From Lichenihabitans psoromatis (GTDB lineage: Bacteria > Pseudomonadota > Alphaproteobacteria > Rhizobiales > Beijerinckiaceae): a DNA stretch of 64,000 nt. A program made the position numbers and the translations under genes. Where the stretch lies: positions 930,001 through 994,000 of the forward strand of contig NZ_CP036515.1 in the NCBI RefSeq assembly GCF_004323635.1, written 5' to 3'. The notes beneath the pieces are model-generated. The model was not told the origin of the DNA and did not search any database. It saw only the letters and a list, made by a program, of their open reading frames with translations. Within the stretch, counting starts at the first letter, position 1, and each line of letters starts with the position of its first letter. This document shows positions 55,664 to 64,000 of this stretch, in pieces.

Positions 55664-56428
55664 ATGCAGATGCTCATGACCGCTTGTTTGGTTTTTGTGG
55701 TGTCCGGAGCGCCGGGACCGGTGCTGGTTTTGGATGACGATGGGCTCCCCCCGTCCCTGACCCTACCGGACGGCCCCACCGTTCCGATGCCGCCCGGCAC
55801 CGAGCTGTTCGGCCCGCATCGCTTCGACAGCAAGTCATTTCCCAACCTTCCAAGCCCGGAGGTGGCCCGCCCGGGCGACAAGGTCGTGCCGACGCCGCCA
55901 CCCGTCGCTGACGATCCCGATGCGGGGCTTTCGCCGCAGGATCGCCGGAAACGACGGATCGACGATCTCTTCGCGCGCCTTGCCGATGCAAGCGACGAGA
56001 CCGAGGCTCAGGCCATTACCCAGCGGCTCGACCGGCTCTGGCTGCAATCGGGTTCGGCGACAGCCGACCTTCTGACGTCACGCGCGCTTACCGCAATGGC
56101 CGGCAACGAGCATTCCGTTGCCGAAGAGCTGCTCGACAAGGTCGTGACCCTGCGGCCCGACTGGCCGGAAGGCTGGAACCAACGCGCGACGCTTCATTAT
56201 CTCGACAACGACGACGTGACCTCGATGGCCGATATCGGACATGTCCTGTTGCTTGAACCTCGCCATTTCGGTGCCTTAAGCGGCATGGGCTTCATCCTGC
56301 ATCGCAACGGCGACGACAAAGCCGCGCTCACGGTGCTCCGCAAGGCCGCTGCCATCAATCCACAGAACAAGGAGATCAACGCCCTGATCGAGCAATTGAC
56401 GCCTGACGTGGAAGGCCACGACCTTTGA
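55664..56428 (+). CDS. Exported TPR-repeat protein
   Basis: A 254-residue protein with a short hydrophobic N-terminus (signal peptide), a proline-rich linker (residues 25-85), and about three tetratricopeptide-like repeats between residues 130 and 245 (AEELLDKVVTLRPDWPEGWNQ, HVLLLEPRHFGALSGMG, TVLRKAAAINPQNKEI). TPR domains bind other proteins, so it is likely a periplasmic scaffold. The alpha/beta hydrolase starts 26 bases downstream. Confidence 0.85.
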   Translation: MQMLMTACLVFVVSGAPGPVLVLDDDGLPPSLTLPDGPTVPMPPGTELFGPHRFDSKSFPNLPSPEVARPGDKVVPTPPPVADDPDAGLSPQDRRKRRIDDLFARLADASDETEAQAITQRLDRLWLQSGSATADLLTSRALTAMAGNEHSVAEELLDKVVTLRPDWPEGWNQRATLHYLDNDDVTSMADIGHVLLLEPRHFGALSGMGFILHRNGDDKAALTVLRKAAAINPQNKEINALIEQLTPDVEGHDL

Positions 56429-56453
56429 GGCGGCTGGTTGTGGTCGACGTGGT

Positions 56454-57449
56454 TTGAGATCGCTCGTTCGTGGTGCGGCCTGGGCCGCCGGCTTGGTGCT
56501 GGCGAGCAGCGCAGGCTTATTTGGCTTCTCGATGGTCGAGGCGGCCCGCATTGCCGCGCAATATCCTGCGACGGGCTCGTTTATGCCGGTCAGTGGGGGG
56601 CGCCTGCATTACACCGAACGCCGTCCGGACGGGCCGTCGCGCGGCACCGTCATTTTGCTGCACGGCGCGACCGGCAATCAAGCCGATGTCATGCTGCCGC
56701 TCGGCGATCGATTGGCCGCCCTCGGCTTTCGCGTCATCGCGCCGGACCGACCTGGACATGGATGGAGCGACCGCCCTGACGGCGAGAGCGATGCCTCGCC
56801 GGCGCGCCAGGCGATCCTGATCCGACAAGGGCTCGAGAGCCTCGGCATCCACCACGCCATCGTGCTCGGCCATTCCTGGTCCGGTGCGCTCGCGGTCAAT
56901 TTTGCTCTCGACCAAGCCGATTTCACAGATGGTCTCGTTCTCGTCGCGCCCGTGACTCATCCGTGGCCCGGCGGCGTCGCGTGGTATTACGGGCCTGCTG
57001 CATCGCCCTCGATCGGCCCCATCTTCAACCACGTTCTGACGATGCCGGTGGGTTTGACGATGCTCGATGCAGGGGTGCGGTCTGTCTTCGAGCCGCAAGC
57101 GCCGCCGCCGGATTTCGCCAACCGTACCGGCGTCTATCTCGTGTTGCGACCCAGCGAATTCACGGCCAACGCGCAAGACGTGTTTCATCTCGAGGATTTC
57201 GTCGAGCAGCAGGCGCCCCGCATGGGCCGCATCACGGCTCCAACCGCCATCGTAACCGGCGATAGCGACAGCGTGGTGCTGACCCGGCTGCATTCCTATG
57301 GCAGCGAACGGGATATCCCCGGCGCGACGCTCAAGGTTTTGGCCGGCGTCGGCCACTCGCCCCATTGGGCGGATCCGGCCAGCGTGGTGGCGGCGGTCGT
57401 CTCGGTGGCGGACCGCGCTGACGCCAAGCGCCGCACGGTCCAGGATTAG
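56454..57449 (+). CDS. Alpha/beta hydrolase
   Basis: A 331-residue serine hydrolase. The oxyanion loop VILLHGATGN and the nucleophile elbow VLGHSWSGA (serine in GHSWS) are clear; the acid is probably in VTGDSDSVV and the histidine in GVGHSPHW near the C-terminus. An N-terminal hydrophobic helix (about residues 10-28) suggests a membrane-anchored or exported enzyme. The substrate is not evident. TTG 56454 is the likely start, and GTG codons close by are possible. Confidence 0.85.
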   Translation: MRSLVRGAAWAAGLVLASSAGLFGFSMVEAARIAAQYPATGSFMPVSGGRLHYTERRPDGPSRGTVILLHGATGNQADVMLPLGDRLAALGFRVIAPDRPGHGWSDRPDGESDASPARQAILIRQGLESLGIHHAIVLGHSWSGALAVNFALDQADFTDGLVLVAPVTHPWPGGVAWYYGPAASPSIGPIFNHVLTMPVGLTMLDAGVRSVFEPQAPPPDFANRTGVYLVLRPSEFTANAQDVFHLEDFVEQQAPRMGRITAPTAIVTGDSDSVVLTRLHSYGSERDIPGATLKVLAGVGHSPHWADPASVVAAVVSVADRADAKRRTVQD

Positions 57450-57510
57450 CGCAACGCGCGGACGGACGCCGATCGCAGACCCGGAGTGTCGTGGGCGATC
57501 GGCGCTGGTC

Positions 57511-57744
57511 TCACTTGGCGTCGTACATGGCGCGGCAGCCTTCGCTGACCTGCGCCTTTTTCTCCTGCATGCAAGCCGTGACCTTGTCGACATCCGGCAT
57601 CACATCGGCACAGAGTTTCTGCGCGTCACCGGCGCAGGCGGCTTGCTGCTTGTCGCGCAGGGTCGGAGCCGAGGTGGAGGCCAAAGCGGCGGTCGAAACA
57701 ACGCTCAACAGGGCGACGCTCAGGATCATGCGGACATGCGGCAT
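57511..57744 (-). CDS. Small exported cysteine-rich protein
   Basis: A 77-residue protein with a signal peptide (MPHVRMILSVALLSVVSTAAL) and a mature domain with four cysteines in AACAGDAQKLCADVMPDVDKV, TACMQEKKAQVSEGC. The C-X8-C-X9-C-X9-11-C spacing resembles a single cysteine-rich repeat (GLG1-type) found in many rhizobial secreted proteins. ATG 57744 has GGAG upstream. Function unknown. Confidence 0.75.
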   Translation of the reverse strand: MPHVRMILSVALLSVVSTAALASTSAPTLRDKQQAACAGDAQKLCADVMPDVDKVTACMQEKKAQVSEGCRAMYDAK

Positions 57745-57867
57745 TAGTGGATCTCCAGTGGGGCTCAGCGGCACGATGCGGCTTATCGATCATCCAGCGC
57801 GGCGGATGAACATCAGCACAACAGCGCAAGCGGGACCGAAGGTCCACGCCACCTTAAATCGTCACGC

Positions 57868-58647
57868 TTAAGGTTCGACGACGCGCGGATCGTAAGTGGA
57901 TCGCCCGGCCGGGCCCCCCGATCCGCGACCCCAGAGCTTCATCAAACCGGGAAGCGCGACGGCGAACAGCACGGCCGCCGCGCCGAACAAGAGCCCCGAG
58001 CCGAATGCTTTGTAGGCGACGACACCGCCCACCCCGCCGAGGCAGAAGGACAGCACGGTCGCGGCATGCAGCCGGAGTTTCTCCAGCACCGGCATGGCCT
58101 CCTCGGGAGGCCCGCGCCGCCACGCATGATCGACGAGCGTTCCGAGTTCGATGCCGATGTCGGTCGCCATGCCGGAGATATGCGTGGTGCGAACGCGAGC
58201 ATTTGAAATGCGCGTCACGACGGCGTTCTGCAGCCCCATCAGGAAACTCAATCCGAAAATCAGGATCGGCCCCCGTTCGCCATCGGGGAGGAGAAGGTCG
58301 GCACAGCCGAGCCCGGTCAGCAACACCGCCTCGGCCACGATGCTGACCGCATAGATGCCCGCCATCGATCGCCGGCGCCCCACGCTGATCAGCAAGGTCG
58401 ACACGAGAGCCCCGACCACGAAGGTCGCCACGATGGCGAGATAGAACAGGCCCCGGAGAAGATCGCCGAGCGCAACGTGATCCGCGAGGATCGAGACGTT
58501 GCCGGTCATATTGGCCGAGAAAAAGCCGACCGCGTAGAAGCCGGCGGAGTTCAAGGCGCCCGCCACCAGCGCCAATGTACAGGCGAGGCGGCGATCGATC
58601 CGGCCGTTCCGCGCATCGCCTTCCAAGATCAACATCGACGTGTCCAA
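57868..58647 (-). CDS. YoaK/DUF1275-family membrane protein
   Basis: A 259-residue membrane protein with six hydrophobic segments. Family landmarks: [21 protein letters not shown] near residue 30-50 and [30 protein letters not shown] around residue 140-165. DUF1275 proteins are membrane proteins of unknown function. It is single and divergent from a short unknown gene. Confidence 0.87.
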   Translation of the reverse strand: MDTSMLILEGDARNGRIDRRLACTLALVAGALNSAGFYAVGFFSANMTGNVSILADHVALGDLLRGLFYLAIVATFVVGALVSTLLISVGRRRSMAGIYAVSIVAEAVLLTGLGCADLLLPDGERGPILIFGLSFLMGLQNAVVTRISNARVRTTHISGMATDIGIELGTLVDHAWRRGPPEEAMPVLEKLRLHAATVLSFCLGGVGGVVAYKAFGSGLLFGAAAVLFAVALPGLMKLWGRGSGGPAGRSTYDPRVVEP

Positions 58648-58697
58648 CCCGCACGGATAGCGCTCGGCGCCGCAATCGACTCGACGCGGCCGAAAGG

Positions 58698-59015
58698 ATG
58701 AGCCAAAAGCCCATAATGGCGTCTTACCGTATCGTGCCGGGATTACGAACTCGCGGGCTGTGGAGTGCTTCCCTGGTGGCCCGGGTCACCGCCGATGTTT
58801 CGGCCGCCTGTTGTGGTCTTCTGGGTGGGTTTACGCTGCTCTACGGCGCCATGTGGGTCGCCGATGTCACGCTCGACCATCGCATCGATGCGGCTTTTCT
58901 TGCTGTTTATGACTGCGAGGCCCTCGGGCGGACCTTCAAGGCCTGCACGCAGACAGGTCTTGGCACCGATCTGCGCGGCATGCGGCCACCGCCGGAGTTG
59001 GCCCAACGCCCTTGA
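58698..59015 (+). CDS. Small membrane protein of unknown function
   Basis: A 105-residue protein with one hydrophobic helix (about residues 37-56, [20 protein letters not shown]) and a C-terminal part with a cysteine pair ([17 protein letters not shown]). No ribosome site is well placed before ATG 58698; ATG 58716 is an alternative. It starts 50 bases from the divergent YoaK-type gene. I do not recognise the family and this could be spurious. Confidence 0.45.
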   Translation: MSQKPIMASYRIVPGLRTRGLWSASLVARVTADVSAACCGLLGGFTLLYGAMWVADVTLDHRIDAAFLAVYDCEALGRTFKACTQTGLGTDLRGMRPPPELAQRP

Positions 59016-59021
59016 TCGATT

Positions 59022-59252
59022 TCAGAGATCGATGTCCTCGATCTTGCCGAACCGAGCGATTTGCAGCGTCGTCTCACGTCCATCGTCGTCGCAATGGATT
59101 TCGAGAGCCACCGCTCCCGAAAACGCCAGCCCGTCGGCTTCAGCGGCCTGAATAGCGGCGGCAGCATCCCGGGCCGGCGTGGTGCTGACGATCCGCAGAC
59201 TTTGGGGGCCGTCGGTTTCAAACGTCCGGACGAGATATCGCTTCTGAGACAC
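59022..59252 (-). CDS. Small cytoplasmic protein of unknown function
   Basis: A 76-residue acidic protein without signal or membrane helix; GTG 59252 has GGTGGAG six bases upstream. The middle (ARDAAAAIQAAEADGLAFSG) is alanine-rich and the end is IARFGKIEDIDL. Probably a conserved hypothetical; no function can be given. Confidence 0.6.
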   Translation of the reverse strand: MSQKRYLVRTFETDGPQSLRIVSTTPARDAAAAIQAAEADGLAFSGAVALEIHCDDDGRETTLQIARFGKIEDIDL

Positions 59253-59358
59253 GCTGCAACTCCACCTGATGGCAGAGTTACGGATTTATTGCCCCGCGAG
59301 TTTCAGAAGGATCCTGCTTTGCCGACGCTGACGGAGCAGCGGCAACACTCTTCGGCTT

Positions 59359-59877
59359 TCAGTCGGCGCGGGCGTCGACGACCGCCACCATATAGCGTGC
59401 CGTCTCTCCATAGGCCGCGAGTTTCGCCGCCATCGCGGAGACCGGCCGTAACTCGAAACCGAGAGCTGCCCAGACGGTCGTCGTGCCATAAACCGAGACG
59501 AGCGCCAGGGCTGACAAGCGGTCCCGCCGCGCCAGGGTTCTGATCCGCTCGACGAAAGCCTTGGATGCACCTTGACGGCGCGCCGCCGGAAGCAGCGCGA
59601 CGTCATGGACGAAGAGGCAATCGGAATCGTCTGGAATCCGCGACATGATCGTATCTAAGGCTGGCGCCTCATCGAGACGCCAGGGATGCGACAGACCATA
59701 GCCGAGCACGATGCCGTCGCGGCTGCACAACGCGAGGCAGCCATCGCCGTAATGCCGAAGCTTGTCGGCGATGACCTCCCGCCGCTCGGGCAGGAGGTCA
59801 TGCACAACGCTCTGGATATCCATGATGGCGTCGAGGTCATCGACGCCAGCGTGGCGCCACGTGGCGGCGTGGCTCAC
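59359..59877 (-). CDS. GNAT-family N-acetyltransferase
   Basis: A 172-residue acetyltransferase of the GNAT fold. DCLFVHDVALLPAARRQGASKAFVERI contains the acetyl-CoA-binding loop (RRQGAS, a variant of Q/RxxGxG/A), and SVYGTTTVWAALGFE is the beta-bulge and C-terminal motif. GTG 59877 overlaps the stop of potF by one base shift (GTGA), so it is translationally coupled to a polyamine importer. Its substrate may be a polyamine or related amine, inferred from that coupling alone. Confidence 0.85.
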   Translation of the reverse strand: MSHAATWRHAGVDDLDAIMDIQSVVHDLLPERREVIADKLRHYGDGCLALCSRDGIVLGYGLSHPWRLDEAPALDTIMSRIPDDSDCLFVHDVALLPAARRQGASKAFVERIRTLARRDRLSALALVSVYGTTTVWAALGFELRPVSAMAAKLAAYGETARYMVAVVDARAD

Positions 59878-60911
59878 TTCTTCAGCTTGGTCCACACCCG
59901 ATCCATCAGTTTGGTCGCGGCTTCCGGGCAAGCGGGCGTGAACTGCATTTTCAGATCGGCCGGCACCTTAAGTTCCGGCGCATCCTTCATGGCCGGATCG
60001 TAGAACTTCTCCGCACCCGCGATGCCACTGGCGTAATGGGTGAAGTTCGACGACATGGCGCTGTTCTCAGGCTGCATCATGAATTTGATGAACAGCTTCG
60101 CGTTATCGGGATCCTTGGCGCTGGTCGGCACCGCCATATTGTCCATCCAGCCGACCACACCCTCTTTCGGGAAGATGAAGTGGACGTCGGGGTTCACGGC
60201 GCGGGTTCGGGCCGCGTCGCCGTTCCAGGCTTGGTGGATCCAGGTTTCGCCCGACCCCTGTCGGTCGATGATGCCATCCGAATTATAGACCTTCACGGAG
60301 GGGGCCTGCGCCTCGAGCAGATCCGACACTTTCTTCATGTTGGCTGGATCGGTCTGGCACGGCGTCATACCAAGATAGACCTCCGCGAGAGCCATGACTT
60401 CGCTCGGCGCACCGAACATGCCGACCTTGCCCTTCGCGTCCTCCGGCGGGCTGAACAACAGCTTCAGAGAGTCACCCGGATCTTTGACGAATTTCGTGTT
60501 CACCGTGAAGGCCGTGACGCCCCAGTCATAAGGAACCGAATATTCGTTATCCTTGTCCCAAGCCGGGCTCTTCCACTTGGCGTCGATATTGTCGTAGCCG
60601 GGGATCTTGGGCCCATCGATCTTCTGGATCAGACCTTCCTTGGCAAAGATCGGCACGAAATCCGACGACACGACGACGATGTCATAACCGGCCGAACCGG
60701 ATTTCAGCTTTGCCAGCAACGTCTCGTTGGAATCATAGGTATCGAGCGTGACCTTGATGCCGGTCTCTTTCTCAAACTTCTTGATGACGTCCGGCGCGGT
60801 ATAATCGGTCCAATTATAGATGAAGAGGTCGCCCGCCGCATGGGCCGGCGCCACCGCCCCGCATCCCATCAGGGCTGCGGCCGCCAGAGAAATAACGATT
60901 TTGGTTTGCAT
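59874..60911 (-). CDS. potF: Polyamine ABC transporter substrate-binding protein
   Basis: A 345-residue periplasmic binding protein of the PotD/PotF family. The signal peptide ends near AHA (residue 25). Landmarks are LFIYNWTDYTAPDVIKKFEKETGI, DIVVVSSDFVPIFAKEGL and YDWGVTAFTVN. The conserved IYNW and YDWG segments line the putrescine/spermidine pocket. ATG 60911 has AAAGGA upstream. It is the fourth gene in the operon after potG, potH and potI, and its stop overlaps the acetyltransferase start. Confidence 0.92.
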   Translation of the reverse strand: MQTKIVISLAAAALMGCGAVAPAHAAGDLFIYNWTDYTAPDVIKKFEKETGIKVTLDTYDSNETLLAKLKSGSAGYDIVVVSSDFVPIFAKEGLIQKIDGPKIPGYDNIDAKWKSPAWDKDNEYSVPYDWGVTAFTVNTKFVKDPGDSLKLLFSPPEDAKGKVGMFGAPSEVMALAEVYLGMTPCQTDPANMKKVSDLLEAQAPSVKVYNSDGIIDRQGSGETWIHQAWNGDAARTRAVNPDVHFIFPKEGVVGWMDNMAVPTSAKDPDNAKLFIKFMMQPENSAMSSNFTHYASGIAGAEKFYDPAMKDAPELKVPADLKMQFTPACPEAATKLMDRVWTKLKK

Positions 60912-60934
60912 CGGTACAGTCCTTTCGGTGGTGA

Positions 60935-61738
60935 TCACGCTTTCACGGCTCGCGCACGAGCCAGCATGGTGGACAGGACGACGGCCGCGACCGACACCAC
61001 CAGCAGAATGGTGGCAGCGGCATTGGCCTCGGGCGTCACACCGAGGCGCAGCATGCCGTAGAGATAGACCGGCAAGGTCGTGGACCCCGCCTGCGCGACC
61101 ATCAGCGTGATGAGGAAATCGTCGAGCGATACCACGAAGGCCAGGGTCGCGCCGGCCACGATCGCGGGCGCCAGAAGCGGGAGCGTCACGCGATAAAAGA
61201 CCTGCCATTTGTCGGCATAGAGGTCGCGCGCCGCATCTTCGATGACGCGTGGCATGTCGCGCAGGCGGGCGCGGATCGGCAGCATCGCGAACGGGATGCA
61301 AAACACGATATGGGCCACGATCACATTGCCGAGGCCGGCATGGAGGCCGATCGCTTCGAAGAAGATCAACGTCGCGATGGCCGTGACGATCTCGGGCGCG
61401 ATCAGCGGCATGGCCACCAGCGCCTCGCCCGTGGAACGGCCGGGAAAGAAGGTGCCGCGTTCAAACGCAAGGGCCGCCGGAATGGAAAATAACGTCGAAA
61501 CCGGGGTCGCGACCGCCGCCACGATGATGCTGTTCATGGCCGCGCGACGCAGGTCTTCGTTGCCGAAGGCTTTGACGAACCATTGCGTGCTGAAGCCGCC
61601 CCAGATCAGCGCCACGCGGTTGCTGTTGAACGCCAGCACCACGAGAACGACGAGCGGCGCATAGAGGAAGATCAACGCCGCAATGCTGAGCAGGCGATAT
61701 TCCGGCATCCGCCGCCAGTCGAAGCCCCGCCGTTTCAT
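60935..61738 (-). CDS. potI: Polyamine ABC transporter permease
   Basis: A 267-residue permease of the PotC/PotI class with six membrane helices. Landmarks are YAPLVVLVVLAFNSNRVALIWGGFS near the N-terminus and the coupling loop IEDAARDLYADKWQVFYRVTLPLL around residue 165-190. It starts 22 bases after potH and forms the heterodimeric channel with it. The potF gene lies 23 bases downstream. Confidence 0.92.
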   Translation of the reverse strand: MKRRGFDWRRMPEYRLLSIAALIFLYAPLVVLVVLAFNSNRVALIWGGFSTQWFVKAFGNEDLRRAAMNSIIVAAVATPVSTLFSIPAALAFERGTFFPGRSTGEALVAMPLIAPEIVTAIATLIFFEAIGLHAGLGNVIVAHIVFCIPFAMLPIRARLRDMPRVIEDAARDLYADKWQVFYRVTLPLLAPAIVAGATLAFVVSLDDFLITLMVAQAGSTTLPVYLYGMLRLGVTPEANAAATILLVVSVAAVVLSTMLARARAVKA

Positions 61739-61760
61739 CGGCCTTCTCCGCTTCTGGCGT

Positions 61761-62648
61761 TCATACCGACACCCCCGGATGCCGTCGTCGCCAAGCGCTC
61801 CACATCAGGGCGCCAAGCACGAAGATCATCAGGATCATCGACAAGGCCGCGCCAAAGGACCAATCGCGCGACGTGGTGAATTGCTGCTGGATCAGGCTGC
61901 CGATCATCAGCTTCTTGCCACCGCCGAGAATGTCGGGCTGCAGAAAGGCGCCGAGCGCCGGCACGAACACCAGAAGCGTTCCGGCCGCCACGCCGGGTTT
62001 GGCGAGCGGCCACACGATCTTTCGCATGATGGCCCATCGGTCGGCATAGAGGTCGTAAGCCGCCTCGATCAGGCGCGGATCGACCTTCTCGAGCGCGCCA
62101 TAGATCGGCAGCACCATGAAGGGCAGGCTCGAATAGATGAGGCCGAGCAGGATCGCGCCATCCGTATACAGGAAGGTGATGGGCTGTTTGATAAGGCCGA
62201 TCGCCTGCAAGGCTTGGTTGACGAGGCCCTGATCCCTCAGCAGCAAAACCCAGCAATAGGTGCGGATCAGCAGGTTGGTCCAAAACGGAATGGTGACGAA
62301 CAGCACCAGAATGGACCGCATCTTCGGCGGCCGCGTCGCCATATACCAGGCCAACGGAAGACCGATCAAAAAGCAACCGATGGTCGTCAGCACCGCCAGG
62401 ATGATCGAGCGCGAGAAGATCTGAAGGTAAGTCGTGTCGAAGATCAGCGTCTCGTCGAGATCGCGATCGTAGAAAAACCTGACCCAGGAGGCTGGTGTGA
62501 ATGGCTGCTGCACCCCGCCATAGGGGCTGGGACTCAGGAACGAATACACAAGCGCGATCGCCATGGGCAACAGCATGAAGACCACGATGGTGATCAACGC
62601 CGGTGCGGCCAGCAGAAGCGCGCGATCTCGTTTCAAAGCGACAGCCAT
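61761..62648 (-). CDS. potH: Polyamine ABC transporter permease
   Basis: A 295-residue permease of the PotB/PotH class. It has six helices, a periplasmic loop with the family segment WVRFFYDRDLDETLIF, and the coupling loop RLIEAAYDLYADRWAIMRKIVWPL near residue 200-225. It starts three bases after the ATPase stop. The operon order (ATPase, PotH, PotI, binding protein) differs from E. coli potFGHI, where the binding protein is first. Confidence 0.92.
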   Translation of the reverse strand: MAVALKRDRALLLAAPALITIVVFMLLPMAIALVYSFLSPSPYGGVQQPFTPASWVRFFYDRDLDETLIFDTTYLQIFSRSIILAVLTTIGCFLIGLPLAWYMATRPPKMRSILVLFVTIPFWTNLLIRTYCWVLLLRDQGLVNQALQAIGLIKQPITFLYTDGAILLGLIYSSLPFMVLPIYGALEKVDPRLIEAAYDLYADRWAIMRKIVWPLAKPGVAAGTLLVFVPALGAFLQPDILGGGKKLMIGSLIQQQFTTSRDWSFGAALSMILMIFVLGALMWSAWRRRHPGVSV

Positions 62649-62651
62649 GAC

Positions 62652-63737
62652 TCAGGCCTCGAGCGGCAAGAGTGCGCCTGACGGGAACACGCAGGTCACG
62701 GCTTGCTCGGGCGCGAGCGGCGGCAGATCGCCCCGCACGGTCTTGACCACGGTGCCGTCCGCCAGGGCGATCGCACAGGACGTGGTGGCACCGAGATAGG
62801 TGATGTCGATCACCCGGCCGGCGAGGCCCGCTTGTCCAGGCCCGGTTTCGGCCGAAACCACCACATGTTCGGGCCGAATGGCCGCAAAGGCGCTCGAGAG
62901 GCCGACGAGCGAACCGGGAAGTACGTTCGCCTCGCCGATAAAGTCGGCGACGAAGCGCGACACGGGACGCTTATAGATATCTTCGGGGCGGCCGAGTTGG
63001 AGCACGCGGCCGTGGTTCATCACCGCGATACGATCCGACATCGACAGCGCCTCCTCCTGATCGTGGGTCACGAGCACGAAGGTGATGCCTGTCTCACGCT
63101 GGATGCGCTTCAACTCGATCTGCATGCCGCGCCGAAGCTTCAGATCGAGGGCCGAAAGCGGCTCGTCGAGCAGCAGCAGGCGGGGCTGCGGGGCCAGGGC
63201 GCGAGCCAAGGCAACACGTTGCTGCTGGCCACCGGACAATTGATCCGGCCGGCGCTTGGCCAGGGCTTCGAGCCGCACGAGCCTCAGCATCGCGCCGACC
63301 TGGTCGGCGACCTTCGGGCCGCGCTGCCCTAGCCGCTGGAGGCCGAACGCCACATTCTCCTCGACGGTCATATGCGGGAACAGAGCGTAAGACTGGAACA
63401 CCGTATTGACCGGCCGCTTGTTCGGCGGATCGTCGGCCACATGCTTGTTGTCGAGAAGGATGACCCCGGAGGTCGGGTGCTCGAAGCCCGCCAACAGCCG
63501 CAACAACGTGGTCTTGCCGCAGCCGGAGGGACCGAGAAGCGTGAAAAACTCGTTGGTCTTGATGGTCAGCGACACGTCGTCGAGCGCCTTCAGCGCGAGA
63601 TCGCCCGTCCCGAAACTCTTGGTGACGTTCTGGACCTTGACCAGGACCATGGCGGCCTGTGTCGCAGCCTCGTCACGGAGCTCCATCGCGTCTAATGGAG
63701 CTGCCGAGACGGCGCGGTCGATCGCCGCCACACTCAT
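62652..63737 (-). CDS. potG: Polyamine ABC transporter ATPase
   Basis: A 361-residue ABC ATPase of the PotA/PotG class. Walker [10 protein letters not shown] near residue 70, signature LSGGQQQR, and Walker [12 protein letters not shown] are intact, and a C-terminal TOBE domain (about residues 285-350) completes it. The start is ATG 63737, where AAGGTGG is eight bases upstream. It opens the operon. The 263 bases from 63738 to the window edge contain no gene that I can support and should hold its promoter. Confidence 0.93.
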   Translation of the reverse strand: MSVAAIDRAVSAAPLDAMELRDEAATQAAMVLVKVQNVTKSFGTGDLALKALDDVSLTIKTNEFFTLLGPSGCGKTTLLRLLAGFEHPTSGVILLDNKHVADDPPNKRPVNTVFQSYALFPHMTVEENVAFGLQRLGQRGPKVADQVGAMLRLVRLEALAKRRPDQLSGGQQQRVALARALAPQPRLLLLDEPLSALDLKLRRGMQIELKRIQRETGITFVLVTHDQEEALSMSDRIAVMNHGRVLQLGRPEDIYKRPVSRFVADFIGEANVLPGSLVGLSSAFAAIRPEHVVVSAETGPGQAGLAGRVIDITYLGATTSCAIALADGTVVKTVRGDLPPLAPEQAVTCVFPSGALLPLEA

Positions 63738-64000
63738 GCGCCCACCACCTTGCCAATGGCTCTGGTCGATCTGGACGCCCGTCGAAACATCGTGGCCCGC
63801 ATGCTGGTCGCCGCCTCCCATCCTGCTCGGATCGTGGGGTCCGTAGCAGAGATCGTGCCAGCGCTTCCGGCGGCTTCGATCCTTGTCGCAAGCCTATCCG
63901 GGTTGTGACAACAAGCAAGATTGGTTGGCGCTCCCCGCGCATAAATTAGTCGATTGACCAAAAATTTGACGCGACCTAGGCTGGACCAATCGGGCCTTCC

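Overview
The window reads as chromosomal DNA of an alphaproteobacterium, most likely of the order Hyphomicrobiales (Rhizobiales), at roughly 62-64% GC. The evidence is protein-level: an OmpR regulator of the CenR type, a BA14K-family protein, DUF2177/DUF1295/DUF1365 lipid genes, a cysteine-free ribosomal protein L36, the sdhCDAB order, glnK-amtB, and FtsY followed by YciB. I cannot name the genus from the sequence alone. Most of the window is ordinary core and transport genes; no CRISPR array, rRNA or intact insertion sequence was seen.

Layout. 1-1.4 kb: a minus-strand accessory module (DUF3489, DUF2924, start of a serine recombinase cut by the window edge) beside a tRNA-Ile(CAU). 2.2-7.4 kb: a dipeptide-type ABC importer with a fused two-domain ATPase. 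7.5-10.2 kb: xylulokinase, a small unknown gene and a hemolysin-III membrane protein. 10.3-13 kb: cytochrome bd-type quinol oxidase cydAB plus a tiny DUF2474 subunit. 13-17.6 kb: a lipid-modification cluster (DUF1365, FAD oxidoreductase, DUF1295, cyclopropane-synthase-like methyltransferase, DUF2177). 17.6-21.1 kb: exonuclease III, a cNMP-binding protein, CenR-like regulator, L,D-transpeptidase, BA14K protein. 21.3-24.8 kb: ribose-type sugar ABC importer. 24.8-28 kb: DUF4112, MgtC, and a divergent XRE regulator/fatty-acid desaturase pair around an AT-rich control region.

28-33 kb: YaiI, a tyrosine phosphatase, a LOV-domain (blue-light) histidine kinase and FtsK. 33-35.4 kb: amtB and glnK with a possible sigma-54 promoter. 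35.4-41.8 kb: tesB, purC, the succinate dehydrogenase operon and L32. 41.8-46.3 kb: EamA exporter and the ferrous-iron system efeUOB with a possible Irr box. 46.4-49 kb: HNH nuclease, cytochrome c, an orphan receiver, and a secreted unknown. 49-54.5 kb: an RND/MMPL exporter, a pseudouridine synthase, ftsY and yciB. 54.5-59.3 kb: small envelope unknowns, L36, a TPR protein, a hydrolase and a YoaK-type membrane protein. 59.4-63.7 kb: a polyamine importer potGHI-potF translationally coupled to a GNAT acetyltransferase.

How the parts relate. Several blocks concern membrane lipid composition (methyltransferase cluster, desaturase, TesB) and envelope control (CenR-like regulator, L,D-transpeptidase, RND exporter). 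Respiration is represented by succinate dehydrogenase, a quinol oxidase and a cytochrome c; nutrient capture by importers for peptides, sugar, ammonium, iron and polyamines. The best candidates for follow-up are the lipid-modification cluster, the LOV kinase, the XRE/desaturase pair, the polyamine-importer/acetyltransferase coupling and a 38-residue peptide gene. None can be declared a new system from sequence alone.
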